Notes under the pieces: generated by a model
What the model saw: only the letters and a program-made list of their open reading frames with translations
Databases searched by the model: none
What the model was told of the DNA's origin: nothing
Shown here: positions 13,598 to 24,395 of the stretch, piece after piece
Layout of the letters: each line of letters begins with the position of its first letter
How positions within the stretch are numbered: the stretch's first letter is position 1
Translations under genes and position numbers: made by a program
NCBI GenBank assembly: GCA_018343915.1
Contig: JABRWF010000005.1
Location: 1,771,001-1,835,000, forward strand
DNA from: Agroathelia rolfsii
Lineage: Eukaryota; Basidiomycota; Agaricomycetes; Amylocorticiales; Amylocorticiaceae
Length of the DNA stretch: 64,000 nucleotides
Reading direction: 5' to 3'

Positions 13598-15678
13598 CTA
13601 AGCAACAGAGACAGTTTGAGACACAGGCTCTCCGAGCTTGCCATCATCGCCTAACTCCCGCGCAATAACCTCGAGTGAGCCATCGCGCTCTATGACCAGT
13701 GACACTTGAATGTGCGTATGCTTTGCATTCTTGGCCGCCAAAGTAGATGTTAGCGACAAGGTGGCGAAGAAGGTACCCTTTTCGATGACGCGACTCTTAA
13801 TCTCTTCTTCTTCCGGCTCTTCTTCGTCCTCCTCTTCGCCTTCCTCGACCTCGGGCTTCGGGGGAGTGATCTTCTCAATCTTCCAGTCTTCTTTGAGTTC
13901 ACGGACCTCGAAAGCGATGTTGTTGGATCCCTCTGCCAACTCAGTTTTGACAGTGACCGTGCGCCTAGCTGGAAGGGCGGTCTCGCGTCGCAAGACGACG
14001 TAATCAGCGCTTTCGGACCCGGAAGCAGGGAAAGAAAGACCGATGCTTTGGGTAAGGGCTTCAACCTCGGCAGCGGTGTGCCCGCGCTCGAATGCAGCCC
14101 TGAGCAGCTGATCCTCTTCACTATCCTTTAGAGACGAAATGACTTTCGCCTGCAATGCACATCCACGAGCAAGAATGATAGTCGGATCGCCAACACCGCC
14201 GCCGATGACCGTGCCTGCAGTGAATGGGGTAACCACGTCTTCCGACAAAATAGTGATAAGAGCAGAGTCCAAGCCGGGTAAACAGGCAGAGCCGCCAACG
14301 TAGACAACCTCGTCGATATCAAACAGATCCAAGCCACTTGACTCAACAAGGGCTTTCACGGCATCGCAGACCTTGGTGTAAACTGGCTTAGCCAAAAGAT
14401 CGAAGCGTAGGCGGTTTATGGAGCCGGTATAGTCGATTCCGTCCTTGAGGGACTCGACTGAACACGTTGCTGCGCCAGGCGAGGCAGAAATAGTCCGTTT
14501 TGTGTGCTCAACGGCCAGGCGAAGCTTGGCTTCGGCACGTTTATCGGCAGCATCCACGGCAGGAACGATTTTGAGGTCGACCTTGTTCTTTTTGGTAAAT
14601 TCCTTGGCGAAGAATGTGATCAAAGCATCATCAAGCTGCTCTCCCTTAATATCAGGGCTGTCTGAGTGTGCAATAGCGTACGCTAAGTCATCGCGGATTG
14701 AGAGGAGGGTGAGTGATAGCGATGAAGCACCGAGATCTACGACGAGCTGGTTGCGATGTGAGGCAGCTGATAGGTTGTCGAATACAGTAGGGGGGATCGA
14801 GGTAATAGATGATACGACGGCGGCAGGCTCGTCCAAAAATTGCAGGACCTGTACGCCAGCGTTCTCGGCTGCCTTTTTCAACGCCAAACGTTGTGCGTCA
14901 TCGAACCAATAAGGAACACTCAACACGGCGCCAGTAACCTTGCGTCCGAGGAAGTCTTCTGCCGATTTTATCAATGACTGGATAAAGATGGTATTGACCT
15001 CGGAAACTGTTAGTATCCGTGTTGTTAATGTTGGCTCAGAGCGTGGTGTTGCGGTCGTAGAATTGGCGGCAGAGGGAGCAATTGATGTTGGCAGAGGTGT
15101 CGGTGAAGAGACAAGAACCTGTACTGTGTATGCAGGTTCATCTGGAATATTGGGATGCTCGATCACAGGGGCTGAGGCGTGGCGCTCGATTTTAGGTAGA
15201 TGAGAGAACCTGTGATAATTGAATGGCCGACGATGCTCTGCAGATGATCAACGCTCACTTTTTTCCAAGTAAATTACGAAACCCTGTGATGGTGTTTTGA
15301 GAGTTTTTAACAAGATGTTGCTTGGCCTGACTGCCTATGTACTAACAAAATACGCATCAGTGGAATCCATGTATCCGTTGAATGATTTTTGAGATCTTTT
15401 TTACCATTTCTTCTCCGTGGAAAGCGATCGCACAAGCAATTTGACGCTCTCCATCTTCGTTTGCAATACATTCGGCAAGACCATCCTGTGGGCATGATCA
15501 GAGCCAAGTCGTCGATCTTCTTAAAGCATCGTACTTTTGTCAGGACAGCAATCGAGGCATAAGTGTTGCCAAAGTTGATGCCGACTACAGCAGGAAATCT
15601 GGGAGTCTCTATGACAGTCTCAACCGGTGTGGCAATAGCCGTCGACGTGGTTCCGTTCGCTTTCGATTTGGGGGCCAT
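13598..15678 (-). CDS. SSZ1: Hsp70-like protein Ssz1 (ribosome-associated complex)
   Basis: Ssz1 pairs with the J-protein zuotin on the ribosome and helps the Ssb Hsp70 fold nascent chains. The start at 15678 gives MAPKSKANG, then the Hsp70 phosphate-1 motif in variant form, VVGINFGNTYASIAV. Introns join GEEM to YIGSQAK and LLGK to FSHLP. Later motifs are VSYPYWF-like VPYWFDDAQR, FLDEPAAV, LVVDLGASSLSL and YVGGSACLPGL. The nucleotide-binding domain is complete and is followed by a short divergent substrate-binding part with an acidic run (EEGEEEDEEEPEEEE). About 640 residues, longer than the 538 of yeast Ssz1. The divergent C-terminal half and the phosphate-1 variant separate it from canonical Hsp70. 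It shares a 284-bp divergent promoter with profilin. Confidence 0.9.
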
Positions 15679-15962
15679 GGTCGTGCAGTCTTAGAGTAGT
15701 TGGTGTAATGCAGAAAAAAAGTTTGTCTGCAGGTCTGCATTTCCTATTCAAGAGCTTCTCCATATGGATATCTTGCCGGATGCATGCCTCGGAACGGGTG
15801 TGCCGCAAGCACATTTATCCCGAGATGGAACCGGGTTCCGCCATCTCCGGATTCCGATGCTTCAGTGCCACTGGCGAGGTCATTGACTGATCTTTCTGTA
15901 CGACTCAGTATCCGTACCACACCTCCACCTACTAATCACTGCTTTCACCCCCCTCCTAATCC
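15679..15962. promoter_or_regulatory. Divergent SSZ1/profilin promoter
   Basis: Start codons face away from each other across 284 bp. Pyrimidine-rich tracts precede the profilin start. No conserved box is assigned with confidence. Confidence 0.6.
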
Positions 15963-16556
15963 ATGTCTTGGCAAAGTATGGCTTTGGATTTCTCTTCTAT
16001 CAGCTCGGTTTCCACTTCGTTGTGCACCGATCCTTAAATAATGACTTGATTTAAACCACTTCACACAGCATACGTTGATTCTAACCTAGTGGGCACCAAA
16101 AAGATCTCCAAGGCTGCTATCATCGGCCTACAGGGAGGTGTTTGGGCCTCCAGCCCAGGCTACAGTGTGCGTTTCTCTGATATTTCTAATCCTCAATTGT
16201 TGAATAAACAGGAGTTACCCTCTTACAGTTGAGCCCTGAGGAACAGAAGGCTATCGTAGCTGCCTTCAACAATGCGGACGCTGCGCTAGCAAGTGGTGTC
16301 CGTCTAGCAGGTACTAAGTTTTTTACCGTGAAAGCCGATCCTCGTAGCATCTACGGCAAAAAACAGGTCTGCAACATCACTGTCAGTAGCCGTGTGCGAC
16401 CCAGCTAACTGATGAATGAACTAGGCCGATGGCTGTGTTCTCGTTAAGACAAAACAAGCGGTCATCGTTGCTGAATATGCTGCACCTGTTCAAGCAGGCG
16501 AGGCAAACATGATTGCGGAGGGTCTTGGCGATTATCTGATCGACTCTGGATTCTAA
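15963..16556 (+). CDS. PFY1: Profilin
   Basis: Profilin binds actin monomers, poly-proline and phosphoinositides and feeds ATP-actin to filament ends. Exons 15963-15975, 16069-16166, 16229-16366 and 16425-16556 sum to 381 nt, or exactly 126 residues, the standard fungal length. It begins MSWQTYVDSNLV, the conserved profilin N-terminus that forms part of the poly-Pro site. It contains SKAAIIGLQGGVWA and ends IAEGLGDYLIDSGF. The first exon codes only four residues and one base. All profilin landmarks are present. A WASP homologue with long poly-proline tracts, a natural profilin partner, lies at 47.9-49.4 kb. Confidence 0.96.
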
Positions 16557-16875
16557 ATTCGGCAATTGCTGGACAATCAGAGAATAACGAAGGGATCTAA
16601 TGCTGCAAGATGTATCACTGTAAACATTTCCCCATGCCCAGTTGTGATTAATGTACATGAATAATGCGTATAGGAACTTACAATTATCTTGAGAACAATG
16701 AGATCGGATATAGACCTTGAACCGAAAAATAAGCTAAGACTGTTTAGTTTTGAACATTATTTCAATAAACCTGACGAATCAAGTGACATCTCAAAGTCAC
16801 GTGCATATTGGTGTCGCATTGCCGAGGCCATTTGCAACAATTTGACCATCTCTTTTCTACACAACTTCACATAGA
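16557..16875. other. Profilin-TFIIIA intergenic region
   Basis: A 319-bp spacer between two same-strand genes. The AT-rich left half probably holds the profilin 3' UTR and the right part the promoter of the zinc-finger gene. No other element seen. Confidence 0.5.
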
Positions 16876-18704
16876 ATGACTACCGGTGGACCGTCTCTCG
16901 TTTCGACAAGTGTACTGAGGAAGCGAAAACACGACGAATCTCTTGTTTTACATTTCTCTTCTGCGTCATCTTATGTACCGTCTGAATCCGAAGTTGAGGC
17001 ATCCGTAGCTTCACCGGGGTCCCCAAAATCATTGTGTCGAAATCCTTTGACGGCCTCCAGTTCAAATATCTTGCGTTTCAGATGCACATACCCTGAGTGT
17101 GATAAGGCATACAAAAAGCATTCTCGCCTTGAAGAGCATGAGAGATCACACACAGGAGAGGTATCGACCATCCATCTTTTCTTATTCAGTCAAGCATTAT
17201 TCTGATGGCGCTATAGCGCCCATTTGTTTGTCAAACTTGTAAGAAATCCTACCTGAGAGAAACTCACCTGCAAGCGCACGCTCGCAGTCATCTCCCTGTT
17301 TCGGATAGACCGTTTACTTGCTCGGATACTAGCTGCAAAAAACGATTTTGGACTAGGCAACATTTGCAGGTGCATATTGAGAAAGTCCACAACGGAGAGA
17401 AAACTTTCAAGGTGAAAGTGCTTTTTACGTATACAATCCTATTCTTCAAACTAACTACAGCTAAAGTGTACAGCATTGGGCTGTGACGAAGCTTTTGCAA
17501 AACACCATCAGCTACGCACTCATTATGTGGAGAACCACACACCTCCCGGAACGAAATCATACATATGCGAACATCCAGGATGTGAAAAATCATTCGCGAC
17601 TAACCAGAAGCTGAAAGCGCACATCAAAGTCCATGATAGTGAGTTTGCCTTAGAAGAAGAATGTTACATATAAGACTAACATCCGTCATTATGAAAGAGG
17701 AGAGATATACTTGTTCTCACCCAGACTGTTTGGCACTCTTATTTCCTTGTCCTTCTGAAGAGGTGATCGCACCGCGTGACCCCAATTTACACGCTCCAGT
17801 CTCTTCAACAAACTTGATCCAGTATTTTCCAAATTGGACGTCTTTACAAGCCCACATGAGGACGGCTCATCCGCCGACATGTGCCCATCCAGATTGCGTA
17901 AATCAGATGACTGGAAAAAGCAAGACATTTACCACACGAGCCAGCCTGCGGACACACATGAAAATTCATGAGCTCAGAGACAGGGGGACGGTCTTAGCTC
18001 TTGAAGCAGATGATGAACAAGAAGGTGGTGATGGTTTGGACGAAGAAGACGAATATGCAGAAAGTAGACCAGTGAAGAAGCCCAGACGTGGTGGGGAGTT
18101 AGGGCGCGACTTTATATGTACGATTGAAGATTGCGGAAAAGACTTCAAATCTGTAAGTATTTCAACTCGTTCACTAACCCTTCCCTACCCTCTCCCCTAA
18201 TTAACGATTTTCTTGCTGCAGAAACAAGCACTCAACACTCACAACATCATAACACACTTGGGCCGACGAGATTTTCATTGCGAATTTCCTGGGTGTGGCA
18301 AATCATACGGTTATAAGAGACTGCTCGTTAAACATATGGCCAAACATCGGAGGTCGCATTCTCCCAGCGCGAAAATTGATGGTGATGATTCAGGCGATTC
18401 TGACGACAATAAAAGCGAACAAAGGACATGTTCCACCTTCAACGCTGCTAATATCACCGGTGAAACCTATGCCTCACGCCCCACTTCATTCGTTCGTTGT
18501 CCGTATCCCGGCTTTCATGGTCTTACTTGTCATCTCCCTGAGCATTATCGCTCGAGCATCCCAGATAGAGATCAAGAGAGTTGTGAATACACTTTCAGAC
18601 GGGCATACGACCTTCGTCGGCATCTTCGCGCAGTTCACGATCTCGATTTGGAAAAATGCGTGGTCGATCGTTGGGCAGCTAGAATGAGATCCAACCATTC
18701 ATAG
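16876..18704 (+). CDS. PZF1: TFIIIA-like C2H2 zinc-finger protein
   Basis: This is probably the RNA polymerase III factor that binds the 5S rRNA gene. The start at 16876 gives MTTGGPSL. After about 70 Ser-rich residues come nine C2H2 fingers, spliced across several introns: FRCTYPECDKAYKK, FVCQTCKKSY, FTCSDTSCKKRF, LKCTALGCDEAF, YICEHPGCEKSF, YTCSHPDC, TCAHPDC, FICTIEDCGKDF and FHCEFPGCGKSY. A further Cys/His-rich stretch follows near the C-terminus. Finger 6 carries a long insert between its Cys and His pairs. An acidic linker (DDEQEGGDGLDEEDE) separates fingers 7 and 8, like the long spacer of yeast TFIIIA. Nine fingers, spacing and linker support TFIIIA over a generic factor. Confidence 0.8.
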
Positions 18705-20477
18705 CTGTGTTTCTTAATAAGAACTGGATTATGTATTACCACACAATGCTTTGTAAGTACTCTTATGCTCGCTCAGCGATGTTTTCTTTGCCTTCGGTAT
18801 ATCCCAAAGTGTATTTTATATATAACGGTAATCAGATATATCAAGCTAGCAAGATGTTCAGTGAAGTATTTATGTCATTTATATCTATTGTTAGTATGAC
18901 GGTGCTTGTCTGGTCACTGGACACATTCGTACACATGATCCTGCGCGAAGAGTGTCTTCCATCGATACATTAAGCAAAATCGCTTCAGCAAGCGCTACAA
19001 TACGCGCGGTGCCATAATCGGCGTAAAAATATGCATGACATTCTGCCAGGATGTACGCTTCCATATGATTTTTAGACACCTACTTCCGATTACAGGCTAA
19101 TGCATCTTTTGCTGAAGCCCCCGCATACGGTATATCCTACCGAGCCTTTTAAGTTCACATGTACTAGTGTCCCATGGCTCGGTCACTGTTGTCCCGTGGC
19201 CCTCACGTCGTCGGGCATGAGCTTCTGGCCTAACCCCGGGCCATAAGGGTGAGAATAACCTGGGACCGCGGAATGTTAGAATCGATGGTCCGCCCGATGG
19301 TGCTGTCGCTTTCCCTAGACCATGCGGACTAGCGCGTCGAGTGGACATCTGGAAGTACTCACCAGTAATTATCTGGCCAACCAAGACTCGGATGGCAAAA
19401 GTATTATCTGCTGATCCTTTATTCCTCCTTTGAAAAACATTCTATAAGAAAAACAATCTTCCTGTTCAGCTGTCTCTTGCCAAGCCGCTTATCCCTTACT
19501 GAAGTGTTTTCGTCATCTTCGTGGCGGCGATAAAATTTGGACTACGAACCATATTCGCGTATGTCATTTTCTGATCTGCACCATCCCAACCCTTCCTGGG
19601 AAATTTTCAACAAATCAATACCATGGACCACGGCTAATGCGTCTCGGTAAGGGATGCATCGTAGTTTTGACTACCAGGGCATAGATGGTAGATGACCGAG
19701 ATAGTGTGCACTGAGCTCGGTGTTATATGGCATCGTCAGCCTCGGCCACCTGAGTTCGTTACCGCAAGCGCAAGCGCAGAACGAAGTCGATATGCTGTTA
19801 ACCCCATTTGAGTTTCGAACACCTCTTTATTGTTATAAATGCTTTGCCTGACCATGCTCAGAAACTGTTTCTTGGATTTTCCTGTTAAGCAAGTAAACAT
19901 GGTTAAATTGCAAACACCGTGTTTCATAAATTTAGAGCAATCGAAGAAATCTTGAGGTGGAGTGAGATTCAGCAATATGATCACACCCGAGATGCCGGCT
20001 CTACCTCGTTGGCCAATTGCTGTAAAGCGTATGTGCTTAGTCAGCAGTGTGGTATTGGTACATGGCCACATTTAGACAAGTAACGACTTGAAGTCGACTT
20101 ATTATCCTTTTCATAGAATGCCTAACTCAACGTAATATCTTTTATATTCATAGATTATTAATCCGTACGTCGAAATATGTCATTTGGCATTGCTCCACTA
20201 CCGAAGGATGACAAAGAATATATCTTTGCCTGTCGTGCCGCTTCGGCAACTCGGTCTCTCGCCCGGACCACACTCCCTTCTCCCTAGAGAGAATGATTCA
20301 TCGATCGAGTCCATCTTATACAGCTGTCTTGAAATGGACTCCCACCACCGCATACATCCGCTCCTTACGGCCCCAGCACCTTTAAGAACTCAATGCGCTC
20401 GAGCAACCTAGGCTTCACCTAATTCCCGCCTCTATCAACACCCCCTCAGACATACAGCCCACGCAACACTTACCGGA
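18705..20477. other. 1.8-kb gene-poor stretch
   Basis: Only short frames without known motifs occur here. A GC-richer block at about 19140-19340 stands out from the AT-rich surroundings and may be a fragment of a foreign or repeated element, but I see no coding signature. The right end is the promoter of the first HAD gene. Confidence 0.45.
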
Positions 20478-21724
20478 ATGGCATCTGCAGACACACAAGT
20501 CGGTGCTCATCCCCTCGAAGGCATCAAAGCGCTTGTATTCGATGTCTTCGGCACTGTAACAGACTATTTCCACACTGTGTCTCGCGAGATCCTGCGGCGT
20601 TCCCGTGGTACACTCACACAGGAAGAGGCAGAGGCATTTACAACGGAATGGAGACAGGGCTATATCACCCGGATGTTTGCCATCGCCCGCGGAGAGAAAC
20701 ATTCGCTGATCGTAGACGAATGGCACCGTGAGGTAAGTACATGGCCTTCAAATTATTGCAAGTCTCCGTCGGTGGAGTTGCTTGTTGATTCGCAAATCAA
20801 ATGACCCTGCCATCATCCTTTCCCGTACAAGTTCCTCGACAACATGGTGAAATCGCCACGATGGTCCGCCCTTGGTTCGTTATGGGACGAAAAAGAACGC
20901 GAAGAAATTAACATGATATGGCATTATCTTGATGGTATGTTCGTGTTTGTTCGTAGATGGAGAAGTCGGTATCAATGTTGTCTAACGAGTAATTGTTTTA
21001 CGAAAACAATGTATTTGATTAGCCTGGCCTGATTCGTCCGAGGGTTTATACGAGCTCAAGAAGCACATTATCATTGCTACGCTCTCCAATGGCAATGTCA
21101 GGCTTCTTGTCGATATGGTGAGTCATGACCGACCAAAATCCACTTGACAGCAAATTTAATCAAAGTTATCCTTTTACATACTAGGCGAGACACGCAAATT
21201 TACCCTGGAATGCTGTCCTCTCCTCAGAGTTCATCGGCACTACTAAACCGTACGGATACTACCTCACTTTGTTAACTCGGGACGGCCACATGCTAATACC
21301 GATTCTTCTAAACCATGCGATCCACAGGCACAAAGATATGTACCAGCGTGGTGCACGATATCTCTCTCTTGAACCACATGAGGTTGCGTTAGTCGCCGCA
21401 CATTCAATTGATCTGCGCGCGGCTGCGAGCGCTGGTCTCAAGGTGAGTATCGTCTTTGGTTCCTTTTATACTACGCCTTTCCTTTTTTGGAACTAGCCCT
21501 CTTCTGTACTATAACAATGCTGATGATGAGGCTTGGCTGGTATCTAGACTATCTACCTCCCCCGGTCGACGGAAGACACCCCCGAAGCAAGAGCCCAGGT
21601 CCGATCCAAGGCCGAGGGCGGAGAGATGGACCTTGTCGTTAGCTCTATCATAGAGTTGGCCCAAATTGTAGCCACTTGGAAGCAGGGACAGAACGATTCC
21701 ATCGCCCAGGTGTCATCCTCGTGA
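20478..21724 (+). CDS. HAD type II haloacid-dehalogenase-like hydrolase (copy 1)
   Basis: Exons 20478-20732, 20832-20934, 21023-21117, 21185-21249, 21328-21442 and 21548-21724 sum to 810 nt, or 269 residues, in frame. HAD motif I is VFDVFGTVTDY with the nucleophilic Asp. An Arg in EWRQGY matches the substrate-binding region of L-2-haloacid dehalogenases. Motif II is TLSNGN. A Lys in PHKDMY sits at the catalytic-lysine region. Motif III is AAHSIDLRAA. This order matches (S)-2-haloacid dehalogenase-like proteins, common in fungi; the true substrate is unknown. It is the upstream member of a tandem pair and looks catalytically complete. No signal peptide, so probably cytosolic. Confidence 0.9.
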
Positions 21725-23121
21725 TCCCGAGGGACGATACATTATCGGATATTGTATCCGCGTCCCCAATATTATACGCAAATCCGGATGAATGATTCAA
21801 AATCCTCCGCTGCGAAAAGATTATCATTTGGGTATCATTTTATGATGTCAAGTAATTTCTTATTGTGCTTTGCGTGCGCACTTTAGTGAGTACATGCGTT
21901 GTATGTATTGTAGTCAAGGGAAATGTAAGAGAAGTTGCTACTGCTAAAACGGACACTCAATCTACAGAATAACAAGCGGCAGTTGCGATAACTAGATGCC
22001 AATACAATTTATTTTGCATTTATTTGTCGTGCTTGTTATATACTGTCAACGAACAGATAGGGAGAGATAACGAAAAATCCTGTTGATACCGACTGATTAT
22101 ATTATCCATTACACGGGTCGTAAGTCACATTTCGGTTAGTCACGCAGTGTCGGTCACGGAAAATTTATGTTCTTGGCTCTCCACAAGGCACGTGGACATG
22201 ACTTAAACGAGGCTGTGCCCGGCGGAACCATTGCTGACAACGCTCACCATCACCTTGCGCACTGTGGCGTCCCACCCTATCTGTGTTGCGGGCGGCTCAT
22301 TCTAATTTTAGCTGTATAGCAGGCTAGGGCACCTCCTACTGGATTGTATTATAATGGTACGGTACATTTGTGCTATGATGGCAATAATATCGTCATTTAT
22401 TACCCACCCATGATGAAAGAGAAGAAAGAAGAGCGATTAAAGTTAGCAAGAACTCGATATGAAACCAGCTATCGATAGCTGAGTACTACTCTATTCCAGA
22501 GAGGTGGTGCTTTGTGACATTTGCGATTCTTCGGTGACAACCGCAGTCGGCTGATCCTCCACCCCTCGCTAGTCCAATAGCAGCCCGAGCCTCCGCCCAG
22601 CCGTTTAATTGGCTCGATAGGGTACTTGTTTGGAACACCATGACGAAGATAGGATTGGTATGACAGTAGCTTCTCTACGGATACAATTCGTTCTGATGCG
22701 GCCATCCTTTTGAAAGTCGGTCTCGCTTGGGCGGCATGGATGCATACCGAGCTGGTTCAGTGCGCACAGGATGAGACTATCAACGATTCAGGATTTCTCA
22801 ATCACCGACACCGACGGCCGCACATTTTCTTTATTTCCTTCAAGTTAATACTGTTCTTTCTCGATCTGGGATCGGTTCATTTGAAAACAAATTAATGCAC
22901 TCGTCAATGTTCTGAACTATCCAACTTGCGGGTATTTCATGACGTATTCATCATCCCAGTGGTCCTGGTGATAATCCGTAGAAGCATTTCCATTCCCCTT
23001 GCTGAGGCACTGATAAAAACCTGGCTAGGCTCTAATTCTCTCTCCCCCCCCCCCCCCAACTCTCCATTTCCCATCCATCCCTTGACCCATCTCAACTCGC
23101 ACATACTCTTTTTGTGTCGCC
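21725..23121. other. Spacer between the two HAD genes
   Basis: A 1.4-kb interval between the tandem HAD copies. No convincing gene is found. A run of 14 C residues lies at 23044-23057, just before the second HAD gene. Confidence 0.5.
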
Positions 23122-24395
23122 ATGCAAAACATCTCCAGGCAACCTCATTATAGACACAAGGCCTCACAATCTCATCCCATTTTAAACCCCTTGGACGATG
23201 TGGAAGCACTAGCATTCAATGTGTTCGGCACGGTCGCTGATTATTACCATACTATCTCTCGCGAGCTACTGCGTCGGGCACCCAACCATATAACACAGGC
23301 TCAGGCGGAAGAATTTGTCCTGGAATGGCGTAGTGGCTATTTCCGCGAGATATTCAAGGTCGCTGGAGGTAGTGGAGGCACCTTCATCATCGATGAAATC
23401 CATCGTAATGTCAGTGAATATCATGCTGGGTTGAATAATTGGTATCAGGACTGATATTCATGATGCAATCTAGGCCTTAGAAGAGATGTTAAAACAGCCT
23501 AAATGGTCGCATCTAGGTGCATTGTGGGATACGCCCACTCGAGATGATATCAATATGCTCTGGCATAAGCTAGATGGTGAGTACCCCAAGAGAACCCCTG
23601 TGAGCGCCACCAGAGGCACCTGTGTCCACTGCAACACTGCCTTCTCCTCGTGACTCCTGCTTGGCCCTTTGCCTTTCAAACGTGGTTTGATAATATAACT
23701 TGGTGCTGACGGTCACAAAAAGCTTGGCCTGATGCGCCATCGGGTATACGACGCCTGAAGGAACACACAATCGTGGCTACTCTATCGGACGGCAATGTCC
23801 GATTGCTCCTCGATATGGTATATTCTCAGTATTATCCCCCTTTAGGAAAAGATGCCAACCTTACTTCCACCCCTCCCCCTGATATGTACCTGGAATTCTA
23901 TTGGCCTCCCATTTTTTGATAGGCAAAGCACAACAACCACCAGTTTGAATGGGATGCCATTATCTGCAGCGAATTCATTGGAACAACAAAACCGTTCGTT
24001 ATCCACTGTTCATTAGTCATTCCCCTAACCCATCGACTAATGAGGGCCCCACTTTACCTTCCTAAAAATAGGAATCCAAAAATGTACATCGATGGTTGCA
24101 AATATCTTAACCTGCCACCATCAAAATGTGCCATGGTTGCAGCGATTCTTCCTGATTTGCAAGCGGCCGCAAAGGTCGGAATGAAGGTATGAAAAGCTGT
24201 CGAAGAATGACGAAGCCCAATAACATCTCCCTCTCCTAGACGATTTACATACGACGACCAACAGAGGACAGCCTAGAGAATAGAACAACCGTCAAATCAA
24301 AAGCAGAAGGTGGAGAAGTTGACGTTGTTGTGGATTCGCTTGGGGAGCTAGCGGATCTCATGGATCAGAGCAGACGACAGCATGCGAAGTTGTAA
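23122..24395 (+). CDS. HAD-like protein with altered active site (copy 2)
   Basis: Exons 23122-23409, 23474-23576, 23723-23817, 23923-23993, 24072-24186 and 24240-24395 sum to 828 nt, or 275 residues. Intron phases (0,1,0,2,0) equal those of copy 1, and exons 2, 3 and 5 have identical lengths, which shows tandem duplication. Motif I reads AFNVFGTVADY, so the nucleophilic Asp is Asn (codon AAT). Motif II is TLSDGN where copy 1 has TLSNGN. Motif III is AAILPDLQAA where copy 1 has AAHSIDL; its Asp is kept. The frame is otherwise open, so this looks like a maintained pseudoenzyme, or one with altered chemistry, rather than a decayed gene. Whether it is expressed is not visible here. Confidence 0.88.

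Noticed and set aside
14445..14912. 155-residue plus-strand frame inside SSZ1
   Set aside because: Antisense shadow of the Hsp70-like reading frame, without any recognised motif.
18295..18687. 130-residue alternative frame within the TFIIIA-like gene
   Set aside because: It overlaps the last zinc-finger exons in another frame and has no Cys/His pattern or known domain.
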